Origin: Thiobacillaceae bacterium
Lineage (GTDB): Bacteria > Pseudomonadota > Gammaproteobacteria > Burkholderiales > Thiobacillaceae
Direction: 5' to 3'
NCBI GenBank assembly: GCA_012274165.1
Contig: JAAPAA010000380.1
Span: 1 to 7,447 of the forward strand
DNA: 7,447 nucleotides
This document shows, piece after piece, positions 1 to 5,722 of this stretch; the stretch's first letter is position 1, and each line of letters opens with the position of its first letter. The notes under the pieces are model-generated. The model was not told the origin of the DNA. It was given only the letters and a program-made list of their open reading frames with translations, and did no database searches. Both the position numbers and the translations under genes were made by a program.

Positions 1-530
1 CGCTGACCAGCGTCGCCACCGCCAGCGGGCTCGCCGGCATTTTTTATCGCGGCCAATTCGTGCAAACCAGCCGCGGTCGTATCACCCCTTCGGGTTTGCA
101 GCCGGAAGAATTCTGGGATCAGCGCGGCAGCAAGCACAGCCATGCCACTTTCGATGTGGCGCAGGGGCAGCTTGTGCTGATGCCCGACAAAGGCACGATG
201 CGCCACTTCAGCTATCAGGGCGAGGTACAGGATGTGCTCAGCCTGTTTTTCCAGTTTGCGCTTACCGCGCCGCCGTCAGGCGGGCAGCTCACGTACAACG
301 TGTTCAATGGCAAAAAGCTGCGCACTTACCACTATGACGTGCTGGGTGAAGCGCAGTTGGACACCCGGCTGGGCGCGCTGCGCACGCTGCACCTGTCGCG
401 GGCGGGCAGTGGTGACGGACAGTTTGAAGTCTGGCTGGCCATCGACCGGCATTACCTGCCGGTGCGCGTGCGGCGCAGCGATGAAACGGGTAGCAAGATG
501 GAACTCAGCATCCTGTCCATCACCCCCTGA
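1..530 (+). CDS. DUF3108 domain-containing protein, C-terminal part (5' end outside window)
   Basis: The reading frame is open from the left edge (first whole codon at 3) to a TGA at 528-530, giving about 175 residues. The start lies outside the window, so the GTG at 60 is probably an internal valine and not a start. Visible features are an early FYRGQF stretch, SRGRITPSGLQPEEF followed by a D-Q-R-G segment, and a C-terminal run ending in the LPVRVRRSDETGSKMELSIL strand. This pattern of short beta strands, with R-I-x-P-x-G-L-x-P and a closing P-V-R-V-R, is typical of the C-terminal half of DUF3108 proteins. These are periplasmic or envelope proteins of unknown biochemical function in Gram-negative bacteria. 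The gene converges on the DUF192 gene with only 21 bp between stop codons, and I see no clear terminator there. Family assignment is by recall of the pattern; no function is claimed. Confidence 0.72.
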   Translation, partial: LTSVATASGLAGIFYRGQFVQTSRGRITPSGLQPEEFWDQRGSKHSHATFDVAQGQLVLMPDKGTMRHFSYQGEVQDVLSLFFQFALTAPPSGGQLTYNVFNGKKLRTYHYDVLGEAQLDTRLGALRTLHLSRAGSGDGQFEVWLAIDRHYLPVRVRRSDETGSKMELSILSITP

Positions 531-551
531 TTGTGTGATGGATCTGTCGGG

Positions 552-995
552 TTACGGCAGGCCATCCACTAGCGCGCCCGCTGTGATGCCGCGTCGGGCA
601 AAGCCGCCCTGCGCCACTTCCAGCGCGTAACGCACATTCGTCCTGGCGCAATGCAGGTCGTCGCTATGCGGCTGCATGTCGGCGAGATTGACGATGCGGC
701 CCTGGCTGTCGATAAACGCAATCGACAGCGGCAGCGGCGTGTTGTGCATCCAGAAACAATGCGGTGCTTCCTGTTCAAACACGAACAGCATGCCGCCGTT
801 GGCGGCGAGTTGTTTGCGCGCCATCAGGCCACGTTCGCGCTCGTGCGGGGTGGCCGCAACTTCAACCTGGAAAAGCCGTTGGCCAATGTGCAGCGGCAGG
901 GTTGCGTGGCTGTCCGCTGCGCTGGCGGCATGCCATAAGCCAGCCAGAATCAGCGCGCTAGAGCGGCTTACCCAACCAGATGCACTACAGTGCAT
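552..995 (-). CDS. Secreted DUF192 family protein
   Basis: A 147-residue protein. Residues 1-27 look like a Sec signal peptide (a basic SR pair, a hydrophobic SALILAGLW core, then AASA before AD). The mature part carries the DUF192 signature: P-H-E-R-E-R-G-L-M near 50-58, GGMLFVFE at 67-74, FWMHNTPLPLSIAFID at 81-96 and a closing ALEVAQGGFARRGI. The role of DUF192 proteins is not well established; they are small exported beta-rich proteins. The ATG at 995 was chosen because the frame upstream is only a shadow of purK and because the signal peptide begins there. It overlaps the purK stop by 11 nt (ATGCACTGTAG), which implies translational coupling at the end of the purEK operon. The ribosome binding site is weak (CGGA). 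Mature residues include two Cys (80, 116). Confidence 0.85.
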   Translation of the reverse strand: MHCSASGWVSRSSALILAGLWHAASAADSHATLPLHIGQRLFQVEVAATPHERERGLMARKQLAANGGMLFVFEQEAPHCFWMHNTPLPLSIAFIDSQGRIVNLADMQPHSDDLHCARTNVRYALEVAQGGFARRGITAGALVDGLP

Positions 996-2130
996 CGCGC
1001 ATCCGTTCTGCCAGCTGCAACGCGGCCGCCGGGTCGGCATCCAGCACGTTGAAATGCCCCATCTTGCGCCCCGGCCGCGCGGTTTCCTTGCCGTACAGAT
1101 GGAGCTTGATGTTGGGATGCGCCAGCAGCGTGTCCCAATGCGGGCCGCCGTTTTGCCAGCGGTCGCCGAGGATGTTGACCATCGCCACCGGTGACAGCAG
1201 GCGGCTGTCGCCGAGGGGCAGGCCGACCAGCGCGCGCACCTGTTGTTCGAACTGGTCGGTGACGCAGGCGTCAAGCGTGTAATGCCCCGAGTTGTGCGGG
1301 CGCGGGGCGATTTCGTTGACCATCAACTGGCCGCCAGCGACGAAGAATTCCACCGCCATGATGCCGACATAGCCCAGTTGTTCGGCTATCGCGCGCGCCA
1401 TCGTGCATGCCTGCCCGGCGAGGCTTTCGGACACGCGGGCGGGCACGATGGAGACATCCAGAATGCCGTTGACGTGGCGGTTTTCGGCGACCGGGAACAG
1501 CACGCATTCGCCCGCATCGCTGCGCGCCAGCACCACCGATACTTCGCATTCCAGTTGCACGAAGCCTTCCAGTACGCACGGCTGGCCGCCGAATTCGCGG
1601 AATGCGGCGCGTGCCTCGTCGAGCGTATTGACGCGTGCCTGGCCTTTGCCGTCGTAGCCGAAGCGCGACACCTTCAATAGCGCCGGGGTGCCGGTCGTGG
1701 CCAGTGCGGCCTCAAGCCCTGCCTCGTTTTCAAGCAGCGCAAACGGCGCGGTGGCGAAGCCGTTGTCCGCCAGCCAGGATTTTTCGTGGCTGCGATCCTG
1801 CACGATGGCGACCGCAGCCGCGCCCGGTGACACCCGGCAGTGGTTCGCCAGGTCGATCAGGCTGGCCGCCGGGACGTTCTCGAATTCGGTGGTGACGGCG
1901 ATGCACGCCGCGCCCAGTTGTTGCAGCGCAGCCGCGTCGGTGTAGCTGGCCTGCAGGTGAACGTCGGCCATCTGCCCGGCCGGGCTGGCGGCATCGGGAT
2001 CAAGCACCATCACCTTGTAACCCATGCTGCGCGCGGCCAGCGTAAACATCCGGCCGAGCTGGCCGCCGCCGAGGATGCCCAGCGTGGCGCCTGGCAAAAT
2101 GGGCAGTTTCGCAGCGGCCTTACTCGACAT
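985..2130 (-). CDS. purK: N5-carboxyaminoimidazole ribonucleotide synthase (PurK)
   Basis: A 381-residue ATP-grasp enzyme that carboxylates AIR to N5-CAIR using ATP and bicarbonate, in cytosolic de novo purine synthesis. Visible motifs are the N-terminal GILGGGQLGRM (18-28), the TTEFENVP segment (80-87), an ATP-binding stretch with K153 and GYDGKGQ (158-164), and the family signature NEIAPRPHNSGHYT (272-285) followed by C-V-T-D-Q-F. Length is normal for PurK. The frame stays open 29 codons further upstream, but that extension lies inside purE and has no PurK character. The ATG at 2130 has a GGAG at 2138-2141, 7 nt upstream, and overlaps the purE stop by 11 nt. It therefore forms an operon with purE, whose product PurE uses N5-CAIR directly. 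No broken motif is seen. Confidence 0.97.
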   Translation of the reverse strand: MSSKAAAKLPILPGATLGILGGGQLGRMFTLAARSMGYKVMVLDPDAASPAGQMADVHLQASYTDAAALQQLGAACIAVTTEFENVPAASLIDLANHCRVSPGAAAVAIVQDRSHEKSWLADNGFATAPFALLENEAGLEAALATTGTPALLKVSRFGYDGKGQARVNTLDEARAAFREFGGQPCVLEGFVQLECEVSVVLARSDAGECVLFPVAENRHVNGILDVSIVPARVSESLAGQACTMARAIAEQLGYVGIMAVEFFVAGGQLMVNEIAPRPHNSGHYTLDACVTDQFEQQVRALVGLPLGDSRLLSPVAMVNILGDRWQNGGPHWDTLLAHPNIKLHLYGKETARPGRKMGHFNVLDADPAAALQLAERMRDAL

Positions 2131-2614
2131 CGGGCAGCTCCATCGCCAGCACGGAATCAGATTGCCCCTGGCGGAAGGCGTTGAGCCGCTCGGCCAACCC
2201 GCTGTCGTAGCGCGCAATCAGCGCCGCCGCAAACAACGCCGCGTTGGCTGCACCCGCTTCGCCGATGGCAAAGGTGGCGACCGGAATGCCCTTCGGCATT
2301 TGCACGATCGACAGCAGGGAATCCATACCCTTGAGGTATTTCGACGGCACCGGCACGCCCAGCACCGGCACGATGGTTTTGGCCGCCAGCATGCCCGGCA
2401 GATGCGCCGCCCCGCCTGCGCCCGCAATGATCGCCTTGATCCCGCGTGCGTCGGCGCTGGCGGCGTATTCGTAGAGGAGATCCGGGGTGCGGTGGGCCGA
2501 CACCACACGGGTTTCGAAGGGGATGCCCAACTGTTTAAGTTGCATCGCCGCGTGTTTCATCACCTCCCAGTCGCTGGAAGATCCCATCACCACGCCAACT
2601 TGAATGAGCGACAT
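2120..2614 (-). CDS. purE: N5-carboxyaminoimidazole ribonucleotide mutase, class I (PurE)
   Basis: A 164-residue protein that moves the carboxylate of N5-CAIR to give CAIR. Class I PurE motifs are all present: GSSSDW (11-16) binding the nucleotide phosphate, SAHRTP (39-44) with the conserved His at 41, and the glycine-rich GAGGAAHLPGM (65-75), then VPVLGVPVPSKYLKGMDSL and the C-terminal A-N-A-A-L-F helix. Length and layout are those of a bacterial octameric PurE. The ATG at 2614 fits the family N-terminus, although the upstream GGGTG is a poor ribosome binding site. It is the first gene of the purE-purK-DUF192 operon. Its leader lies between the start and the terminator of the upstream tusE/dsrC-like gene, so it probably has its own promoter there. 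Confidence 0.97.
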   Translation of the reverse strand: MSLIQVGVVMGSSSDWEVMKHAAMQLKQLGIPFETRVVSAHRTPDLLYEYAASADARGIKAIIAGAGGAAHLPGMLAAKTIVPVLGVPVPSKYLKGMDSLLSIVQMPKGIPVATFAIGEAGAANAALFAAALIARYDSGLAERLNAFRQGQSDSVLAMELPDVE

Positions 2615-2644
2615 GAGCGCACCCGGTTCATAGACAAAGGTGGC

Positions 2645-2652
2645 ATTTTACC
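2645..2652 (-). promoter_or_regulatory. Possible -10 element of a purE promoter
   Basis: On the - strand a GGTAAAAT lies about 30 nt before the purE start, in the short gap between purE and the upstream terminator. TAAAAT is a good -10, but no convincing TTGACA lies at 16-18 bp. The only candidates are T-rich hexamers in the terminator tail. Weakly supported; the main argument is that the operon needs a promoter downstream of the terminator. Confidence 0.3.
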
Positions 2653-2671
2653 TTGCCCATCCGCTTCGGAA

Positions 2672-2700
2672 AAACAAAAGCCCCGCACAGGCGGGGCTTT
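2672..2700 (-). terminator. Rho-independent terminator of the tusE/dsrC-like gene
   Basis: A perfect 10-bp stem, AAAGCCCCGC (2677-2686) paired with GCGGGGCTTT (2691-2700) around a 4-base loop. On the - strand the stem is followed by a T-rich tract (TTTTGTTTTTCC). It begins 19 nt after the stop of the tusE/dsrC-like gene and separates that gene from the purE operon. Confidence 0.92.
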
Positions 2701-2718
2701 CGACGAAGCCGGGTGAGA

Positions 2719-3051
2719 TCAGACGCAACCCGTCGGCTTTGGCGTACCGGCGTAGCGGCCGGCCTGCTTGGCGGGGCCAAACGGGAACAGGTCGAACAGG
2801 AATTTCTTTTCGCCCCACTCCTGGCCAAACTCCTCTTTCAGGCCCTTCTGCAGAAAACGCAGGTTAGGCGCGGTGCCGTTTTCGGCAAAGAAGCTACGCA
2901 TGTAGTTGATGATTTTCCAATGGTCTTCCTGCAGTTCGAGCTTGTCTTCCTTGGCCAGTTCGACGGCCAGTTCTTCAGACCAGTCTTCCAGATTGACCAG
3001 ATAACCTTCGGGGTCGGTCTCGACCATCTTGCCGTTGATTTCGCGTTCCAT
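2719..3051 (-). CDS. TusE/DsrC-like sulfur-relay protein lacking the second C-terminal Cys
   Basis: A 110-residue protein of the DsrC/TusE/RspA family. It has the usual layout: an N-terminal E-x-D-x-x-G-Y-L, the LxDWxxELA helix, the DHWKIINYMRSFF helix, R-F-L-Q-K and a flexible C-terminal arm ending PKPTGCV with penultimate Cys109. In true DsrC a second Cys sits 11 residues before this one; here that position is Gly98 (QAGRYAG). A one-Cys arm is the TusE-type state, which can carry a persulfide but cannot form the DsrC intramolecular trisulfide. TusE passes sulfur from TusBCD to MnmA for tRNA 2-thiouridine. No tus or dsr genes are adjacent, so the exact partner is unknown. The ATG at 3051 has AAGGA 8 nt upstream. 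The gene is monocistronic, with its own promoter and terminator. Confidence 0.9.
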   Translation of the reverse strand: MEREINGKMVETDPEGYLVNLEDWSEELAVELAKEDKLELQEDHWKIINYMRSFFAENGTAPNLRFLQKGLKEEFGQEWGEKKFLFDLFPFGPAKQAGRYAGTPKPTGCV

Positions 3052-3090
3052 GATTGCTGTCCTTGCGATAAATATTAATGACGATGCCGC

Positions 3091-3119
3091 ACGATAGAAT
3101 AACCAACTAAATTAGTCAA
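3091..3119 (-). promoter_or_regulatory. Sigma-70 promoter of the tusE/dsrC-like gene
   Basis: On the - strand the -35 TTGACT (3114-3119) and the -10 TATCGT (3091-3096) are exactly 17 bp apart. This predicts a transcript start near 3084 and a leader of about 33 nt. The -35 box is near consensus and the -10 matches 4 of 6. The -35 lies inside an IscR-like palindrome, which suggests repression by occlusion. Confidence 0.6.
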
Positions 3120-3123
3120 CTAC
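3099..3123 (-). promoter_or_regulatory. IscR type 1-like (Rrf2 family) operator
   Basis: Read on -, this 25-bp stretch contains TTGACTAATTTAGTTGG and ends GGTTAT. Against the E. coli type 1 IscR consensus as I recall it (ATASYYGACTR, WWW, then YAGTCRRSTAT), 22 of 25 positions agree. The mismatches are the first base, the C of the right-hand AGTC, and the S near the right end. It covers the -35 box of the promoter above, as at the E. coli iscR promoter. Regulation by an Fe-S Rrf2 repressor is inferred. Confidence 0.5.
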
Positions 3124-3164
3124 CAAGACGGAATGGCCACACGAAGCGAACGGGCGGGACAGGG

Positions 3165-3619
3165 TCAGGACGGACCATTCCAGCTATGCGTTTCGCCGCG
3201 CGCCAGCTTGATCCAGGCGAAATAGGCGTCATACATCGCCATGCCATGCCGTGCCGCAGCACCTCGTGATCGTCGGGGAACAGCACCGACAACCCAGGGA
3301 TTGCGCCAACAGCCCCGCACACTGTGGCGCAAGGTCGAGCCGGGCGGTGTCGGCGCGCGCACGATCAGCGCCAGTCCATCGAGCGCAGGGTCTGCAAGCG
3401 GGTGGATGCGGATAAAGGCATCAAAGCGGCACAACTCGCCAACATGGCCGTATTTCACGCCGGGCATGTCGTAGGGGATGGCGCCGGTACCCGCGGCGAC
3501 TTTCAGCACATCCGCCGCCGGACATAGAGAAACTCGGCGTCCGGGTCGATGAACCGCGCCAACAGCCAGGGGCAGGCGATGCGGTCGATCTTCGGATGTT
3601 CACGGGTGACCCATTTCAT
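3165..3619 (-). pseudogene. chrB-type chromate resistance protein, broken by four indels
   Basis: Spliced across frames, the - strand gives a full ChrB-domain protein. It begins at ATG 3619 (MKWVTREHPKIDRIACPWLL, then FIDPDAEFLYV). It continues as DVLKVAAGTGAIPYDMPGV, GELCRFDAF, LALIVR, then ADTARLDLAPQCAGLLAQSLG, then LSVLFPDDHEVLRHGMA, and ends MYDAYFAWIKLARGETHSWN before a TGA at 3165. Each join needs a frame change: one base lost near 3518-3522, one lost in the GC run at 3351-3360, one T lost at about 3291, and a 5-bp tandem duplication (GCCATGCCAT, 3238-3247). As written, translation stops after about 38 codons. ChrB-type proteins act with ChrA in chromate resistance. The start overlaps the rhodanese stop by 4 nt (ATGA). 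I see genuine decay; assembly error in short runs is possible for the three single-base losses but less so for the duplication. Confidence 0.88.
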
Positions 3620-3984
3620 TTCTTTGCAAGCTTGCCGCCAGCCGCCTTATACGCTTCGATGCCGCCTTCGATGAAGCGGGCCTTCACGCCAGCTGCCTGC
3701 AAACGATCCACCACGCTGTTCGATACGCTACCGCCGCGCACGCAGTAGATCACCACGTCCTGGGTGAGCGGCAGCGCACCGATCCAGGCGTCGATTTTTT
3801 CCGGGTTTTTCCACATCGCGTAGGGGATGATTTCTTTCGATGCGGCGTAATCGGCTTCACGGCGGACGTCGAACACCAGCGTGGTGTCGGGGTTGAGGTC
3901 GGCAGGTTGGATGGTGCGCGGCATGTCCGGGCACTTGTCGGTCGGGCTGTCGCAGCCGCAGCGTTTGAGGGGTTGGGTTTCCAT
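3616..3984 (-). CDS. Rhodanese-domain sulfurtransferase of a chromate-resistance locus
   Basis: A 122-residue single-domain rhodanese. Features are FDVRREADYAASKEIIPYAMW (38-58), with the usual D-V-R at the start of the fold, then VVIYCVRGGSVSN (77-89) with Cys81 heading the active-site loop (C-V-R-G-G-S), and FIEGGIEAYKAAGG near the end. The WKNPEKIDAWIGAL stretch resembles the rhodanese half of fused sulfurtransferase/chromate-resistance proteins, in which a rhodanese precedes a ChrB domain. Here the two parts are separate genes with an ATGA overlap. The N-terminus has three Cys (RCGCDSPTDKC, 8-18) that could bind metal. The ATG at 3984 is kept to include them; Met21 is an alternative, and neither has a strong ribosome binding site. 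The gene is intact although its chr neighbours are broken. The substrate is unknown. Confidence 0.85.
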   Translation of the reverse strand: METQPLKRCGCDSPTDKCPDMPRTIQPADLNPDTTLVFDVRREADYAASKEIIPYAMWKNPEKIDAWIGALPLTQDVVIYCVRGGSVSNSVVDRLQAAGVKARFIEGGIEAYKAAGGKLAKK

Positions 3985-4096
3985 GTGTCTTTTCTGTCAG
4001 TTCGCCTGCCGCTGGGTGCGATGCAGGATCGGATGGTGGTTTCAGGGTGACCGCCGAAGCGGATAAAACCGAGTTTGAGCCAGTACTTGAAGGCTA

Positions 4097-4114
4097 CGCC
4101 CGGAGTGACGGGCG
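4097..4114. repeat. Small hairpin in the chrA remnant
   Basis: CGCCCG, a GAGTGA loop, then CGGGCG: a perfect 6-bp stem. There is no T tract on either side and it lies in the coding remnant, so no role is claimed. Confidence 0.35.
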
Positions 4115-4125
4115 CGGGTGCGGTA

Positions 4126-4199
4126 TTGGGGACGGTGTCCAAGAAACAGGCTCCAGATTGGTTGGATAAGAACCAGACTTGGACGGACACCGTCTTGGG
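4126..4199. mobile_element. 64-bp MITE-like element with 10-bp TIRs and 5-bp direct repeats
   Basis: GACGGTGTCC (4131-4140) and GGACACCGTC (4185-4194) are perfect 10-bp inverted repeats bounding 64 bp. The pairing extends inward (CCAAG with CTTGG) apart from a 4-bp GGAC insertion on the right. Both ends are flanked by the same TTGGG (4126-4130 and 4195-4199), as expected of a target-site duplication. The element has no room for a transposase, so it would have moved in trans. Element plus duplication is 69 bp, which keeps the chrA frame open. I do not recognise the parent insertion sequence. Confidence 0.6.
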
Positions 4200-4360
4200 A
4201 GCAAACAATGTAAAACACTCAGGCACCGGGGGCTGGCACCCCGACTGGCGGATGCTACGTTAGCGTCCAACAGGTTGTCTAGCAGGAAACATCGGAGCGA
4301 GTGCCTAGGCTGACCAGCCGTGCCCGCAGGCACCCGCATACCTGTGACGTAGGGCGCCGC
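4200..4360. other. Gap downstream of the sigma-54 regulator with three weak hairpins
   Basis: No convincing gene here. Hairpins are CGGGG/CCCCG (4227-4243, 7-base loop), GTGCC/GGCAC (4320-4333) and a short GGCT/AGCC at about 4308-4319. Read on -, any of these could help end the regulator transcript, but none is directly followed by a T tract. The only T-rich stretch (TGTTTTAC) is about 10 nt after the 4227-4243 stem. Confidence 0.4.
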
Positions 4361-5722
4361 TCAAGCAGGGTGATCCATCATGTTCCCAGTGACCACCAAT
4401 GCGGAGCGTTCAAGCACCCGATACAGTGTGGCGCGCGAGATGCCCAACTGTCGTGCCGCCGCTGACATATTGTTCTGATTGCGCCGCAATGCGCAGCGTA
4501 TCGCCTGAAACTCGGCTTGCGCCCGGGCGCGATCCAGCGTCATGCTGCCAGCGTCTTCCACCCGTTTTTCCAGCCCCAGATCCTCGGGTTTCAAGAGCTG
4601 GTTTTCGCTCATGATCACGGCTCTGCGGACCCGGTTGATCAACTCGCGTACATTTCCGGGCCAAGTGTAATTGCTCATGACGCGCAAGGCCTGCTGGCTG
4701 AGTCCGCGGGCGGTTCCCTGCGAAGGATCCGCGAACTCCTTGAGGTAATGGAGGGCGAGCAATTCCACATCGCCTTCCCGTTCCCGCAGAGGCGGGGAAT
4801 GCAGCCGGAGCACATTGAGCCGGTAATAGAGGTCTTCTCGAAAACGACCTTGCTTAACGGCTTGTTCCAGATCCACATTGCTTGCTGCAACCACCCTCAC
4901 GTCCAGCTGGATTTCCCGATTGGATCCAAGGCGTTCGATGGATCGGTTCTGCAAAACGCGCAGCAGATTCACCTGGAGATCGAGGGGCAAGTCGCCAATT
5001 TCATCGAGGAATATCGTGCCGCCGACGGCCGCTTCGAGTCGTCCGAACTTGCGTTGCTGTGCGCCGGTAAACGCGCCTTTTTCGTGGCCAAACAATTCGG
5101 ACTGGATCAGGTTGGCGGGCAAGGCCGCGCAGTTAACCGCTACGAAAGGCGCATCCGCACGGGAAGACGCCTGATGGATCGCGTGCGCCACCAATTCCTT
5201 GCCGGTGCCGCTCTCGCCATCGATCAGCACGGGCGCGTCCACGCTCCGGGTTTTGTCGATCATGCCGTACAGGTCACGCATCACCTTGCTTCGCCCGATC
5301 ATGCCGTGCTTACCCTGAACTTCGGTGGGACTATCGATCGGACCAGCCAGCCTGGCCTTGCCATGGGCATGGCCCAAGCTGGTCAGAAGGCGGGAGGGGT
5401 CGACTGGAAGCGTGTGGAAATCATGGAACCTGAGCTTGAGCAGCCTGCAGAGGGATGGGTTCGACAACATGACCGGGGTCACCAGCGCAATCCATTCCAT
5501 GCCGCGATTGTGGGAAGTGAGGGTCTCGATCTTGTCGATTTCAATAGGACCGCCCTCGGACAGATCAATCAATCCAACATGAATCTCGCGATCGATGCCA
5601 AGCGATTTTGCGATTTCATATTCCACTGTTTGCAGCGGTTGCCAATCTGACGCGCTCAGCAATTCCCGCATCTGGGCAAACAACCCATCTTTTGCCAGCA
5701 ATACCACCTGACGCATTGTCAC
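4361..5722 (-). CDS. Sigma-54-dependent activator, VpsR-like N-terminus, AAA+ and Fis-type HTH
   Basis: A 453-residue bacterial enhancer-binding protein. Residues 1-120 form a receiver-like domain. Asp53 (GLIDLSE) stands where the phospho-acceptor would be, but the usual acidic pair is only AKDG and the conserved Lys of the last loop is replaced in HTLPVDP, so ordinary phosphorelay control is doubtful. This pattern resembles VpsR-type regulators, some of which respond to c-di-GMP. The AAA+ domain is complete: Walker A GESGTGKE (169-176), the sigma-54 contact loop GAFTGA (216-221), Walker B GTIFLDE (235-241), sensor I ASN (280-282), REDLYYRL (295-302) and sensor II WPGNVRELIN (354-363). The C-terminus (417-437) is a Fis-type helix-turn-helix (NNMSAAARQLGISRATLYRV). 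The start is GTG at 5722, with AAGGAAGGA 7 nt upstream; the ATG two codons later would be 13 nt away. It is divergent from a sigma-54-promoted gene, its probable target. Confidence 0.93.
   Translation of the reverse strand: MTMRQVVLLAKDGLFAQMRELLSASDWQPLQTVEYEIAKSLGIDREIHVGLIDLSEGGPIEIDKIETLTSHNRGMEWIALVTPVMLSNPSLCRLLKLRFHDFHTLPVDPSRLLTSLGHAHGKARLAGPIDSPTEVQGKHGMIGRSKVMRDLYGMIDKTRSVDAPVLIDGESGTGKELVAHAIHQASSRADAPFVAVNCAALPANLIQSELFGHEKGAFTGAQQRKFGRLEAAVGGTIFLDEIGDLPLDLQVNLLRVLQNRSIERLGSNREIQLDVRVVAASNVDLEQAVKQGRFREDLYYRLNVLRLHSPPLREREGDVELLALHYLKEFADPSQGTARGLSQQALRVMSNYTWPGNVRELINRVRRAVIMSENQLLKPEDLGLEKRVEDAGSMTLDRARAQAEFQAIRCALRRNQNNMSAAARQLGISRATLYRVLERSALVVTGNMMDHPA

Larger units (their letters stand above)
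4051..4226 (-). pseudogene. chrA (chromate transporter) N-terminal remnant
   Basis: On - the segment 4051-4107 reads TPGVAFKYWLKLGFIRFGG. This is the cytoplasmic lead-in and first-helix motif of CHR-family transporters (typically F-x-F-W-L-K-L-G-F-x-x-F-G-G-P-A). The expected P-A-G-Q-I and the rest of the about 400-residue transporter are missing. The sequence changes character right after F-G-G and runs into the rhodanese leader, so almost the whole gene has been deleted. The frame stays open upstream to a GTG at 4226, across an inserted 64-bp element that adds 23 codons with its duplication. The original start is therefore uncertain (GTG 4226 or a TTG near it). Its position before the rhodanese and chrB-like genes, on the same strand, supports a former chr operon. 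Confidence 0.68.

Noticed and set aside
996..1274. A 93-codon N-terminal extension of the DUF192 gene.
   Set aside because: It is a shadow of purK; the signal peptide begins at the ATG at 995.
2131..2217. A 29-codon N-terminal extension of purK.
   Set aside because: It lies wholly inside purE in another frame and has no PurK character; the ATG at 2130 fits family and ribosome binding site.
4227..4243. CGGGG/CCCCG hairpin as a terminator of the activator gene.
   Set aside because: Stem of only 5 bp with a 7-base loop, no adjacent T tract, and about 120 bp past the stop; kept only as a weak structure.
4075..4263. A 62-codon + strand frame in the gap before the activator.
   Set aside because: It covers the MITE-like element and is antisense to the chrA remnant; no ribosome binding site or family.
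4517..5650. A 377-codon open frame on + opposite the sigma-54 activator.
   Set aside because: It is the antisense shadow of a gene with complete, well-ordered AAA+ motifs; its own translation has no recognisable domain.
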